A DNA stretch of 42,553 nt. Origin: Lachnospiraceae bacterium (GTDB lineage Bacteria > Bacillota > Clostridia > Lachnospirales > Lachnospiraceae). Under the pieces are notes generated by a model, which made no database searches, was not told where the DNA came from, and saw nothing but the letters and a program-made list of their open reading frames with translations. How positions within the stretch are numbered: position 1 is the stretch's first letter; each line of letters starts with the position of its first letter. The position numbers and the translations under genes are program-made. The stretch is from assembly GCA_024682375.1 (NCBI GenBank), contig JAIKZI010000062.1:1-42553 (forward strand). Reading direction: 5' to 3'. Shown here in pieces: positions 33,222 through 42,355 of the stretch.

Positions 33222-35558
33222 CGCCTCATCCATCGGCACCTTTCCTATTCTCCTTACATCCATAATTAGAACAATCAAATATCCTATCATTACAAATGCA
33301 AACATCTTTAGCATTCCCGTCGGAGTTAAGACGAAAGAGAAATAGCCTGCAATATCTTTAAAGATTTGAATCCAAAGATAGTGCATAAGAGCATTTGAAA
33401 TAAATGTACTTATAGCTGCTGATATGATAACTGCCCAGGTTGTTGGCACTAGATATATCTTAGCTATCTCAGTGGACGTATATCCTAAAATCTTTGTCAT
33501 AGAAATGGATTTCGCATTTCTTTCTATAATAAGCTTTGTAAGAAGGAACATAAGAACAGCAGATAAAATTATACATAGATACTGGAAGTAAAGCATATAT
33601 GCTCCCATTGAATGATCCATCTGATCAGCCATTCTTGTTATATCTTTTTTCGTTATCTCATTCATAACATATTTGCTATCTATATCAGAAAGCTTCTTAT
33701 CTGAGAAAAAAGCATTATAGTATCCATCCTCATATGAGAACAAATCTTCAAAGCCTTTTGAATTCATAAAGACCGCCAAACTGCCTTCATAATCAATAAC
33801 ACTCTTCACCTTAAGATTATATTTCTTATGCTTATACTTCTCCTCTAGCTTTATAGTATCACCCTTCTTTAAGCCATACTTTTCAGCAAAAGTTGCACTT
33901 ATACCAACTTCCTTATTTCCTAGAGACGGTAATGAAACATATTCACTATTTTTATTAATGCCATAAACAGTTATATCTTCTGCGAATTCTCCATTCTTCA
34001 TTACAAGTGTCTGAACTGCTATCTTTTCAGCACTTGTTTCTTTAGTATCAATTGCATTGCCTAACTCATCCTTACTTCTAATCAAATTAGTCTGGACCTT
34101 TGCAAGCATCATATCTGATGCATGATCCTGATAATATTTGAGAGTCTGTGGCATACCAACTGCCATCGCAAGCATTATATTTACAAACAATACTCCAATA
34201 AAAATAACTAGATAACCTTTCATGTTTTGGAGAAAAACTCTCATCCTAAACCTTGAAAGAAAAGAAACTCGAGGCAGACGCATCGTCTTATTTCGTTTTC
34301 TTTTTTCCAAATCAACTCTTAAAAAACGAAGTGGTGAAATTCGAAGTTTCTTCGATAAAACTACGAAGTTTACTACAAACATAATTATAATTGGAATAAT
34401 TGTTGTCTTTAAAAAAGCCTCAGAGCTGAAATATGTGTGATAAGTTGGCAAGCTATAACTGTTATAATACATTCCTACTACAACATTTTTAAATACGCTA
34501 TATCCCAAAACATTACCAATTAATGCCGAGAGAAGTGTAACCATAACCGGCATAGCCATATAATGGGAAATCATTTCTGCACGCGTAAAACCACTAGCTC
34601 TTAAGGTTCCGATTGTCATCGATTCACGTGTAATAGTATTCGAAATAGTAATTCCGAAAATAAACGCCAAAACCACAATCAAAACATAGAGGATTACACC
34701 TCCCATAGCTTTATCAGAGCCTAAATCCTCTGGCGCAAAGTGAATTGCCTGATTCATAAAATTTGGAAGATAATTGTCAACCTGATTGCCTGCTACATAG
34801 GCTTCCTTTGAAATGGCCTCGACTAAATCATCCGACCATTTTTTCTCTTGAACCTTATCCTTAGGGCGAACATATCCATCTCCATAATACCTAAAGGCAT
34901 AGTTATAATGAACTTTCTCATCAATTCTATCAAAGCCACCATCCGTTACAAGTGCGACATCAAACGAAATCGCATCGAACATGATGTCCGTGTTCTTTCT
35001 ATGAAGTGTTGAAAAATCAGGATTTGATACTAAACCTACTACTTTAAAATTCTTATCACCAATTTCAACTGTATCGCCAACTGTTATTCCAACATTATCA
35101 GCGTGCATTCTATCTATCGCAATCTCATCATTTTCTTTTGGAAGTCTTCCGGAAAAAACATAAGCCGTATTTACTTCTTTTCTGACTTTGAAAATACGGA
35201 CATCAGATTTTTTATCTTTGTCATTCTTCGAAATACTTTTTTCTGCATAAAGTACCTCCTTTGCTTCTTTATAATACTGATTGAAAACTTTTACTCTTCT
35301 ATCATCATTGTTTTCAATCTCATCTATCAATTCTTTTGATGGTTTATCAACAAGCTCAAAATGTCCATCCTCTAATTTATGTGATTCTATTCCTAAATCA
35401 TAAGATGTAATCATACTATGATTAGCTACAAACAATCCTGAAACAAAACCTATGATTAGAATCATAAAAACGAATATTACAAAAAACTTTGCGAAATCAT
35501 CTCTTAACTCCCTAAATATACGTTTTCTCAGAGGATTTTTAATTCTAGTTTTCTTCAT
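33204..35558 (-). CDS. FtsX/MacB-type ABC transporter permease
   Basis: 784 residues. A basic N-terminus and first membrane segment (FFVIFVFMILIIGFVSGLFV) are followed by a large extracytoplasmic domain (about 45-280), an FtsX three-helix unit, a second membrane-proximal domain and a final FtsX unit ending near LIVLIMDVRRIGKVPMDEAL. This double-FtsX plan fits peptide, lipoprotein or antimicrobial export or sensing. It pairs with the ATPase gene 20 bases upstream. AGGAGG precedes the ATG. Its last five codons and stop form one arm of the right palindrome. The substrate is unknown. Confidence 0.9.
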   Translation of the reverse strand: MKKTRIKNPLRKRIFRELRDDFAKFFVIFVFMILIIGFVSGLFVANHSMITSYDLGIESHKLEDGHFELVDKPSKELIDEIENNDDRRVKVFNQYYKEAKEVLYAEKSISKNDKDKKSDVRIFKVRKEVNTAYVFSGRLPKENDEIAIDRMHADNVGITVGDTVEIGDKNFKVVGLVSNPDFSTLHRKNTDIMFDAISFDVALVTDGGFDRIDEKVHYNYAFRYYGDGYVRPKDKVQEKKWSDDLVEAISKEAYVAGNQVDNYLPNFMNQAIHFAPEDLGSDKAMGGVILYVLIVVLAFIFGITISNTITRESMTIGTLRASGFTRAEMISHYMAMPVMVTLLSALIGNVLGYSVFKNVVVGMYYNSYSLPTYHTYFSSEAFLKTTIIPIIIMFVVNFVVLSKKLRISPLRFLRVDLEKRKRNKTMRLPRVSFLSRFRMRVFLQNMKGYLVIFIGVLFVNIMLAMAVGMPQTLKYYQDHASDMMLAKVQTNLIRSKDELGNAIDTKETSAEKIAVQTLVMKNGEFAEDITVYGINKNSEYVSLPSLGNKEVGISATFAEKYGLKKGDTIKLEEKYKHKKYNLKVKSVIDYEGSLAVFMNSKGFEDLFSYEDGYYNAFFSDKKLSDIDSKYVMNEITKKDITRMADQMDHSMGAYMLYFQYLCIILSAVLMFLLTKLIIERNAKSISMTKILGYTSTEIAKIYLVPTTWAVIISAAISTFISNALMHYLWIQIFKDIAGYFSFVLTPTGMLKMFAFVMIGYLIVLIMDVRRIGKVPMDEALKNVD

Positions 35559-35578
35559 ATTTGCCTCCTCTCAAAAAA

Positions 35579-36295
35579 CTACCATTCAAGGTTATCTGCT
35601 TCACATTTTGTTTCGTTTAAAACATTCTTTCTCACCATACCATCGCGAAGCTTTATTACATGATCAGCCATCTTCGAAATGGCCTCATTATGTGTAACCA
35701 TAATTATTGTATTTCCATATTTTTCATTTACTTCTTCAATCAACTTCAAAATTTCTTTGGAAGTCTTATAATCCAAAGCTCCAGTTGGTTCATCACAAAG
35801 AAGAATATCCGGATTCTTAACTATTGCTCTTCCAATAGATACTCTCTGTTGCTGCCCACCAGATAACTGATTAGGCAATTTATATCGATGGTCATACAAT
35901 CCAAGTGTTACAAGTAAATCATCTATATCAAGAGGACTATCCGACAAATAAGCTCCGACCTCAATATTCTCTTTTACATTTAAATTAGGAATTAAATTAT
36001 ACTGTTGAAATACATATCCGAGGTGCTTTCTTCTATATCTAGTAAGAGCCTTTTCATTCATATCAACTAGCTTATCCCCATTTATGGATATATATCCACT
36101 ATTTGGATTATCTATTCCACCTATAATATTTAAAAGTGTAGACTTTCCTGAACCTGAAGGTCCTAAAAGGACACAAAACTCTCCCTTTGAAACATGAAAA
36201 TTTAGTCCTCTCAAAACATCTTGTCTAGTCTCACCTTCTCCAAAACTTTTATGAACATCCTTTATATCTAAAAAATATAGTTCTTCATTTGACAT
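35579..36295 (-). CDS. ABC transporter ATP-binding protein (MacB/LolD type)
   Basis: About 238 residues. Walker A GPSGSGKST, signature LSGGQQQRVSIGRA, Walker B ILLCDEPTGALD and switch His in MVTHNE, as in LolD/MacB-type ATPases. It powers the FtsX-type permease downstream. The start is taken at MSNEELYF with AGAGGTG six bases upstream; upstream in-frame ATGs overlap the ribosome site or the leader hairpin. The gene is preceded by a conspicuous palindrome. Confidence 0.93.
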   Translation of the reverse strand: MSNEELYFLDIKDVHKSFGEGETRQDVLRGLNFHVSKGEFCVLLGPSGSGKSTLLNIIGGIDNPNSGYISINGDKLVDMNEKALTRYRRKHLGYVFQQYNLIPNLNVKENIEVGAYLSDSPLDIDDLLVTLGLYDHRYKLPNQLSGGQQQRVSIGRAIVKNPDILLCDEPTGALDYKTSKEILKLIEEVNEKYGNTIIMVTHNEAISKMADHVIKLRDGMVRKNVLNETKCEADNLEW

Positions 36296-36309
36296 AACCA
36301 TCACCTCTA

Positions 36310-36351
36310 TAAAAAATATCCTATTGTTAGTTTGTCCTAACAATAGGATAT
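36310..36351 (-). promoter_or_regulatory. Perfect 15-bp inverted repeat in the ABC operon leader
   Basis: ATATCCTATTGTTAG (36316-36330) and CTAACAATAGGATAT (36337-36351) pair around six bases. On the minus strand TTTTTT follows directly and the ribosome site comes within ten bases. It can be a terminator-type attenuator or a repressor operator. It lies well downstream of the terminator at 36463, so it is not needed to end the previous gene. Confidence 0.7.
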
Positions 36352-36454
36352 CACAATTAAACAATATTTTAAATGTTACATTGAAAAACTTTTTCTTAAG
36401 ATTCTATGATAAATACAACTCTTATTCTTTTTCTATTATTCCTGATTCTCTTTC

Positions 36455-36497
36455 TATAAAAAAGAGACGGCCAAAAGCCGTCTCTAATAATTATTAC
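36455..36497 (-). terminator. Terminator of the lipoprotein/amidase operon (direct repeat copy 1)
   Basis: AGAGACGGC (36463-36471) pairs with GCCGTCTCT (36477-36485); a T6 run follows on the minus strand. The lipoprotein stop codon lies in the stem. About 40 bases, including TAATAATTATTA upstream of the stem, are nearly identical to the asnB terminator at 39679-39720, in the same orientation. Confidence 0.88.
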
Positions 36498-37545
36498 CAA
36501 CTAATAAAATATTCGAGAGATATAAGTCATCACCTATTTTATATTCTTTTTCAGCTACTTTTTTCATATTATCCTTTATTGAAAAAAGTGCTATCTTATC
36601 CTTTCCAGCAACAATCAATTTACCATCGTAAATGCCAGTGCTACATAAATCCATATGTAAATTATAGATTTTTTCATTACCTTCTTTATCTATTATAGAT
36701 ACTTTTGTTCCTTCACACGACACCGGATCATAATGCGTTATAATAAACTTGTCGTTATAGAAATAAATATCAAACGGCATTTTTTCTTTAGTTGTCATCA
36801 CTTCAATATGATAATCCTTCTTAGAAATCTTCAATATTCTTCCGACTTGATTATCAAACGAATCCAGGCCAATTGTAAAATAAATATCCTTATCATCTTG
36901 ATAATATTTATCATTAACTTGACCATATTTTGTTATATCAATATTTTTTTCAAGTACTAAATCCTTAGAAAAAACATAAAGATATATATTATAATCAACA
37001 TTTTTTGATCCGTTATCTTTCTTCACAATTGTAAACAATTTATCGTCTACTGCAATAATAGACTCAAAATAATCTCCTTTCTGCTTATACTGACTAGATT
37101 CCTTTGTTTTCATATTATATTTTTCAATATAATTAATGTCATTTAATGTATTTACCGCATATACATTGTCATTAATGACCGCAGTGCAATTCAATGCTAT
37201 ATGTTCAAATGGATACTCACTCAAAGCAAGCGTTTCCTTATTAAAGCTTACAACTTTTTTCGTATCTTTTGTGTTAAAGATTCCTTCAGGTATTAGATAT
37301 AATTCTTTACCATCATCTACTACCTGATTAAAATGAGTTCCTAACGCTGCATAATGATATTTTTTTCTTTGACAGTTATCTATATTTTTTTCAAACCACA
37401 ATATCTCCGTCTTATAGATATTATCAGAAGTAAAAACTACACCGAAATCAACCTTATCACGTGACAGTTTTGATTGCGAGCACCCTGCTAATAATGGCAA
37501 AACGAGAACGAATAATACAAAACTTTTCATTCTTTTGGACTTCAT
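36484..37545 (-). CDS. Lipoprotein, probable beta-propeller
   Basis: 353 residues with a signal peptide and lipobox LLAGC (Cys about residue 21), so it is anchored outside the membrane. The rest is beta-rich, with repeated patterns (KEKMPFDIYFYNDKFIITHYD, DGKLIVAGKDKIALFSIKD) spaced about 40-50 residues apart, suggesting a propeller. No catalytic motif is recognised. AAGGGTGATT precedes the ATG. It follows the amidase gene by 15 bases and precedes the ABC operon. The role is unknown; an envelope-associated sensor or binding protein is possible. Confidence 0.8.
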   Translation of the reverse strand: MKSKRMKSFVLFVLVLPLLAGCSQSKLSRDKVDFGVVFTSDNIYKTEILWFEKNIDNCQRKKYHYAALGTHFNQVVDDGKELYLIPEGIFNTKDTKKVVSFNKETLALSEYPFEHIALNCTAVINDNVYAVNTLNDINYIEKYNMKTKESSQYKQKGDYFESIIAVDDKLFTIVKKDNGSKNVDYNIYLYVFSKDLVLEKNIDITKYGQVNDKYYQDDKDIYFTIGLDSFDNQVGRILKISKKDYHIEVMTTKEKMPFDIYFYNDKFIITHYDPVSCEGTKVSIIDKEGNEKIYNLHMDLCSTGIYDGKLIVAGKDKIALFSIKDNMKKVAEKEYKIGDDLYLSNILLVGNNY

Positions 37546-37560
37546 AATTAATCACCCTTA

Positions 37561-38199
37561 TTATTTTTGATAAAGAATCGTTGTCTCACCAGAACCAACT
37601 AATTCAAGCGGATGAATGGCATTACCAAATGCAGAAGTATTTAAATCTACACCATACATATCTTTAAAAGCTGCCCACACAAGCTGAGAACAATAAAAAC
37701 AACTTCTAGTACTTGTATTTAAGTAATTGTAATTATAAGGTTTCCCTATCTGACGATAGCACCAATCAGAAGCTGCTGCCTCCTCACTATTAGACGCCCA
37801 ACTTACTGTTACTCCCCAACATGTTCCCTTGCTTGTGTTCCAATTATTCTTTCCTTTTACTACGCCATTAGCCAAAGCTTCAACCACTGAATTAGAACTA
37901 TACACAATTGCTGCATGCCCTGTTGGAATTAAATTCTTATACGCATCACTAGTAACCAATATATTTCCTTTTCGTCTAGGATACGATCCAGTTCCTTTTA
38001 GTAACCCTTTTGTATTTTGTTTTTTCCTCGCTCTAAATAATCTACTTTTTAATTCAACTCTTTCCGTTAATGCTTCCAACTCTTCCTCATCAAAAACAGC
38101 ATCATAGCTACTTTCCTGCGCTTTAACGGAGAAGCGCACACAACTAACAGCGACAATTACTGAAAGCATTCCAAGCAAGGTCATTTTAATCTTCTTCAT
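37561..38199 (-). CDS. Secreted permuted papain-like amidase (YiiX/NlpC-P60 type)
   Basis: About 212 residues with an N-terminal signal peptide (KIKMTLLGMLSVIVAVSC...). The core has PTGHAAIVYSSNSVVEALANG, with the His of a permuted papain fold, and later CFYCSQLVWAAFKD with the catalytic Cys, plus RQIGKPYNY. These enzymes cleave peptidoglycan peptides or other amides outside the cell. The start is fixed by AAGGAGGATCTT; a longer frame to 38226 runs through that ribosome site. It leads an operon with the lipoprotein and is divergent from the double-HTH regulator. Confidence 0.82.
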   Translation of the reverse strand: MKKIKMTLLGMLSVIVAVSCVRFSVKAQESSYDAVFDEEELEALTERVELKSRLFRARKKQNTKGLLKGTGSYPRRKGNILVTSDAYKNLIPTGHAAIVYSSNSVVEALANGVVKGKNNWNTSKGTCWGVTVSWASNSEEAAASDWCYRQIGKPYNYNYLNTSTRSCFYCSQLVWAAFKDMYGVDLNTSAFGNAIHPLELVGSGETTILYQK

Positions 38200-38228
38200 A
38201 AGATCCTCCTTCTTATATAACCTCACAT

Positions 38229-38251
38229 AATTCTTTTTCTTGAAAAGAATT
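38229..38251. promoter_or_regulatory. Inverted repeat in the divergent promoter region
   Basis: AATTCTTTT (38229-38237) and AAAAGAATT (38243-38251) are perfect 9-bp arms around TCTTG, between the amidase and regulator genes. It is a plausible operator for the regulator. On the plus strand TTGAAA overlaps it as a possible -35 of the regulator gene. Confidence 0.45.
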
Positions 38252-38339
38252 AACAGATACTATAAATTATATTTATCAGAAAATTCCGATTACGTACATC
38301 AACTAATCTGCACATTTTATTAATTTTCAGGGGGATATC

Positions 38340-39683
38340 ATGGGAATTAAAGATTCATCCAAACTTCTTAAACAACTACGAATATATAATAATCAAACTC
38401 AAGAAGAATTCTGTGATGGAATCTGTTCTACTCAATTTTTAAGCAGAATTGAAAATCATCATGCCACTCCTTCTCCCTTCTTATTTAATCAATTATGTTC
38501 CAAAGCCGGGGTTAAAGAGTATGCATTCAACACCTTTTATAACGAACTCCATTTAAAAACATATCTTGAGCTCCGCTCCCTTCACTATAGATTTATGTAT
38601 AAGAACAACTACAATATTGTCGACGAATTGAACTCTATATATGAACATGGATATTTCTCTACATATGAATATAAATGCTGGTTATTCTTAGCTTACATTA
38701 CATTAAGAAAATACAGTATCATTTCTCATGTTGATTTATCTATTTTAAACAAGATTATTAATACTACTAACTCAAATTTCTCTGACTTCATCTCCCCTAT
38801 TTCAACCGTATTAGACTACGAAATATACTTTTATGCAGCAAATGACTACAATAATACCTATGCATTTACAAAGCGTATAGATTCAACTCCACTTTCAAAT
38901 ATTGAAAAAAATGCTATAAAACAACTGATTTACAATGCCCCAACTCCTATTAATAGCTGCAAGAACAATCAGTTATTCAATAGCCTAATTACACTAAAGC
39001 ATTATTGTGATATCGCATCTCCGCCTATAGTATCCCTCGACGAACCGACGTTTACCATCAATCAAACTGTTCAACACATTCGTAAGAAACAGAGTATAAC
39101 TCAGGAAACTTTATCTAGGGGTCTTTGTTCCAGATATACTCTATCCCACTTTGAAAATGGCTTAATTACAATTCCACCTATCGTTCTAGAATCTTTATTA
39201 GAACGCCTAGGACTGTTTAATACTGCCTTTACAATATGGGGATCAGCTAAGGATGCTATGTTGTATGATATGCGAAATACGTTTATTAGAACCGGAAAAT
39301 GTAATGTTTCGAAGCTTAACTATCTTTCAAGAGATGTTTCCTTCGACACTAAAGCAACTTTAATTAGCCAATTTTCTGATTTAATCAGTTCTAGTCTGCC
39401 CGATACATCAAAACAAATACTTGTCTTAGAAAACTCATTACGTAAAACACAACCTATGTTTAACGTTGAACGAATCTTAGATTATAGAATGACAATAAAT
39501 GAAATAGAGATTTTAAACCAATTAACCGAAACCTTATTACGCGAAGACTCTTTACGCGGCGAAAAGTATTTACGCGCATTACTGGACTATTATCATAACA
39601 CCCCTTATATTTCAAACTATACAAACATGAAATCACACACCTTAAATCTTGTTTCAGATTTAATCAATTCCAATTTTTTATAA
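38340..39683 (+). CDS. Regulator with two duplicated XRE-type HTH domains
   Basis: 447 residues. The first HTH spans about 8-57 and the second about 242-291. The two align as TQE.....G.CS...LS..EN.....P........L....G, so they arose by duplication. Each is followed by a long helical region (about 60-230 and 292-447) that resembles the TPR-like peptide-sensing parts of Rgg/PlcR regulators. The family call is uncertain. GGGGG lies six bases before the ATG. Very AT-rich, with codon use unlike its neighbours (frequent AAT, ATA, TTA). It is divergent from the amidase/lipoprotein operon and probably controls it. Confidence 0.8.
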   Translation: MGIKDSSKLLKQLRIYNNQTQEEFCDGICSTQFLSRIENHHATPSPFLFNQLCSKAGVKEYAFNTFYNELHLKTYLELRSLHYRFMYKNNYNIVDELNSIYEHGYFSTYEYKCWLFLAYITLRKYSIISHVDLSILNKIINTTNSNFSDFISPISTVLDYEIYFYAANDYNNTYAFTKRIDSTPLSNIEKNAIKQLIYNAPTPINSCKNNQLFNSLITLKHYCDIASPPIVSLDEPTFTINQTVQHIRKKQSITQETLSRGLCSRYTLSHFENGLITIPPIVLESLLERLGLFNTAFTIWGSAKDAMLYDMRNTFIRTGKCNVSKLNYLSRDVSFDTKATLISQFSDLISSSLPDTSKQILVLENSLRKTQPMFNVERILDYRMTINEIEILNQLTETLLREDSLRGEKYLRALLDYYHNTPYISNYTNMKSHTLNLVSDLINSNFL

Positions 39684-39720
39684 AAAAAGAGACGGCCTAA
39701 GCCGTCTCTAATAATTATTA
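39679..39720 (-). terminator. Terminator of asnB (direct repeat copy 2)
   Basis: AGAGACGGC (39688-39696) pairs with GCCGTCTCT (39701-39709); a T7 run follows on the minus strand. Nearly identical to 36455-36497. Confidence 0.88.
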
Positions 39721-41559
39721 ATATGCATACTCTTTAAAATAGATTCCATACCATAGTAAGAATGTATAAATAGTATATACTTTTCTAGCTGTATTTCTCT
39801 TTCCAGAATAATGATCATCAAGAAGTTTGTTTATCTTAGCAACATCGAAGAATTCTGAAACATAATCTCTATTAAATACTTCCTTAACCATTTTATAGTA
39901 TTTATCTTCTTTGATCCAATTTCTGAAAGGAACCATGAATCCTAGTTTCTTTCTCTTAGACCACTGCTCTGGAACCATCTTTGAAGCTGCTTTTCTAAAA
40001 GCAAACTTAGTAATATGGTTACGAACAATATATGGAACACTGATTCTTTCACTAAACTTAAATACTTCCTTATCTAGGAAAGGAACTCTAAGCTCTAGTG
40101 ATGAAGCCATAGTCATCTTATCTGCCTTAAGAAGAATATCTGATGGAAGCCAAAGCTGTGTATCTAAATACATTTTCTTCAAGACTTCATCTTTGTCCTT
40201 CATTTTTTCAAAAGAATCTTTTGTAATATCCTGGAAACGAAGATCTGACTTATACTCCTCTGTAAGAAGTGAGTTTGCCTCTTCATTTGACATAATAAAT
40301 GCCTGTCCAATATATGAATCTTCTAGCTTAGATCCACCTACAGTCAAGAAATGTTTTCCCTTGAAATGTGGTAGATGCTTAACAGCCCCTTTAAGAGCTT
40401 TTCTGATACCAAAAGGAACTTTTCTATATTTTAAATATTCTTCAGCAACATTATATGAAGCATATCCTCCAAAGAGTTCGTCTGCTCCTTCTCCAGAAAG
40501 AACAACCTTTACATCTTTAGCAGCCAAACGAGCTAAGAAATAGAGTGGAACTGCAGATAAATTAGCATGAGGTTCATCCGAGAAATACTGAACCTTAGGA
40601 ACAGCATCGAAGAACATATCAGGAGATATAAGTTCACTTCTATTTGTAATACCTAAAATTTCTGAAAGTGCTTCAGCATCTTTTATCTCATTAAATCCGC
40701 CTTCTCCTTCAAATCCTACTGTATAAGTTTTGTTTGGTTTTGCATTGCTTACTACATAACTAGAATCTACACCTGATGAAAGAAATGATCCAACTTCTAC
40801 GTCAGCAATCTGATGATGCTTAATAGAATCATCCATAATATCATTGATTCCATTTACAATCTGATTCAAATCCTGAATATCGTTCTTATACTCGATATCA
40901 AAATACTTTTCAATCTTCATCTCGCCATCTTTATATGTAAAGAAATGGCCAGGTTCAAGTTTATATACATTTTTGAAAAAAGTCTCATTCAAAGCGTCAT
41001 ACTGGAATACAAGATAGTTCTTAAGTGACTGCTTATTAAGTTCTTTCTCAAATGCAGGGTTCTGAAGGAAACTCTTTATCTCAGAACCGAACATAAACTG
41101 ATCATTCTTCTTGTAATAATAGAAAGGCTTGATACCGAATGGATCTCTAGCACCAAACATCTCCTTTTTTTCCCTATCCCAGATAACAAAAGTGAACATT
41201 CCACGAAGTTTCTTAACTACTTCTGTTCCATATTCTTCATAACCATGAATAATTACTTCTGTATCAGACTTTGTTTCAAACTTATGGCCTTTATTTATAA
41301 GATCAACCTTCAATTCCTTGAAGTTATAAATCTCACCATTGAAGATAACAACCTTAGATTTATCTTCGTTATAAAGAGGCTGTTTTCCGCCTTCCAAATC
41401 GATAATAGAAAGTCTACGATGGCCTAAGGCTACATCATCATCAACAAAATAGCCCTCTCCATCAGGTCCTCTATGTTTAATTGCATCAGCCATAGCTTTT
41501 ATGACTGGTTTTTTCTCTTCTTTCTTACCTTTAGAAATATAACCAACTATTCCACACAT
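39718..41559 (-). CDS. asnB: Asparagine synthase (glutamine-hydrolysing)
   Basis: 613 residues. MCGIVGY supplies the N-terminal Cys nucleophile after Met removal (class II glutaminase). IKHRGPDGEG, GHRRLSIID and FNGEIYNF follow, then the synthetase P-loop SFLSSGVDSSYV and VLSGEGADELFGGY. It makes asparagine from aspartate, glutamine and ATP. Length and motifs match the AsnB/AsnO type. Transcribed alone, with a leader of about 100 bases. Confidence 0.95.
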   Translation of the reverse strand: MCGIVGYISKGKKEEKKPVIKAMADAIKHRGPDGEGYFVDDDVALGHRRLSIIDLEGGKQPLYNEDKSKVVIFNGEIYNFKELKVDLINKGHKFETKSDTEVIIHGYEEYGTEVVKKLRGMFTFVIWDREKKEMFGARDPFGIKPFYYYKKNDQFMFGSEIKSFLQNPAFEKELNKQSLKNYLVFQYDALNETFFKNVYKLEPGHFFTYKDGEMKIEKYFDIEYKNDIQDLNQIVNGINDIMDDSIKHHQIADVEVGSFLSSGVDSSYVVSNAKPNKTYTVGFEGEGGFNEIKDAEALSEILGITNRSELISPDMFFDAVPKVQYFSDEPHANLSAVPLYFLARLAAKDVKVVLSGEGADELFGGYASYNVAEEYLKYRKVPFGIRKALKGAVKHLPHFKGKHFLTVGGSKLEDSYIGQAFIMSNEEANSLLTEEYKSDLRFQDITKDSFEKMKDKDEVLKKMYLDTQLWLPSDILLKADKMTMASSLELRVPFLDKEVFKFSERISVPYIVRNHITKFAFRKAASKMVPEQWSKRKKLGFMVPFRNWIKEDKYYKMVKEVFNRDYVSEFFDVAKINKLLDDHYSGKRNTARKVYTIYTFLLWYGIYFKEYAY

Positions 41560-41664
41560 AATATCACCTAAAATCTATTTCTTACTTAAATTTTAACTTT
41601 TGTATTATACATCAAATACTATTACATTTCTACTTTCCACTTTTTCCCTAAAAAGTCTTGAAAC

Positions 41665-41692
41665 ATTATATTGCATGAAATAGCAAATCCAA
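41665..41692 (-). promoter_or_regulatory. Candidate promoter of asnB
   Basis: Minus strand: TTGGAT (41687-41692), 16 bases, TATAAT (41665-41670). A second TATAAT lies nearer the gene (about 41600-41610) without a good -35. No T-box structure is recognised in the leader. Confidence 0.45.
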
Positions 41693-41773
41693 ACCTCGAT
41701 ATCCCAATAGATACAGAATACATCTGTACCATTGAGCTTGGATAATAATTCTTTCGTTTTTCTTTAAACCTAA

Positions 41774-41810
41774 AATAACACGCCAGTATAAAACTGACGT
41801 GTTATTTTTT
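41774..41810. terminator. Terminator after the DUF3990 gene
   Basis: AATAACACG (41774-41782) pairs with CGTGTTATT (41798-41806), continuing inward through CAGT/ACTG. On the minus strand it follows the stop at once. Confidence 0.75.
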
Positions 41811-42339
41811 ATTCATCCGGAAATAGCATTTCCATTCTTTTTGTAAATTCTTTCTGATATTCCAAAGCTTCCTGTTCTCTTATTTTATCATCTAATCTTG
41901 TTATCCTTTCAGATTTTATAAAAGAAAGATTAGCTAAGGCTTTTTCAGATTTAATAGCAACCTGAGTATACTCTGGACCAACCATAAGAAGTTCCATAGC
42001 TTCTTTCGGTTTCAAAAATCCACTGGTAATAACACCCAAGGTATCAAAAATTGTATCATTGGCAATTGGTCCAATAACAAGATCCACATCTAAACCATCT
42101 TTAACTCTTCTATTATTAAAGATGTAATTAAACCATTCCTCATTTCGGTTTAATCTATGTATATTCAATCCGGTTTCATCTAATTCGTAAATATTCACAT
42201 ACGAATCTTTCTTCGCCCAGCGATAAGTAAACTCCTTATCAGGAGTCAAATAGAATCCCTGTCCGAAATCCGCATTCTTTCGGCCATAATAAATATCAGG
42301 ATTTCTAATTTCACTTTCGCTCGTATGATACAATTTCAT
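41809..42339 (-). CDS. DUF3990 protein, probable ADP-ribosyltransferase-like fold
   Basis: 176 residues. LYHTSESEIRNPDIYYGRKNADFGQGFYLT is the hallmark start of the DUF3990 family: an LYHxS opening and DFGxGFYLT, resembling the NAD-binding region of ADP-ribosyltransferases. The C-terminal half is helical and charged. The catalytic activity, if any, and the target are unknown; a partner protein (often a small DUF3791 protein in clostridia, as I recall) is not visible here. It starts 17 bases after the stop of the YfcC-type gene, so the two are probably cotranscribed. Confidence 0.72.
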   Translation of the reverse strand: MKLYHTSESEIRNPDIYYGRKNADFGQGFYLTPDKEFTYRWAKKDSYVNIYELDETGLNIHRLNRNEEWFNYIFNNRRVKDGLDVDLVIGPIANDTIFDTLGVITSGFLKPKEAMELLMVGPEYTQVAIKSEKALANLSFIKSERITRLDDKIREQEALEYQKEFTKRMEMLFPDE

Positions 42340-42355
42340 CTTTACTCACTTCTAT

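Noticed and set aside
39911-40543. 210-residue plus-strand frame inside asnB
   Set aside because: Antisense shadow of the conserved asnB coding sequence, with no ribosome site.
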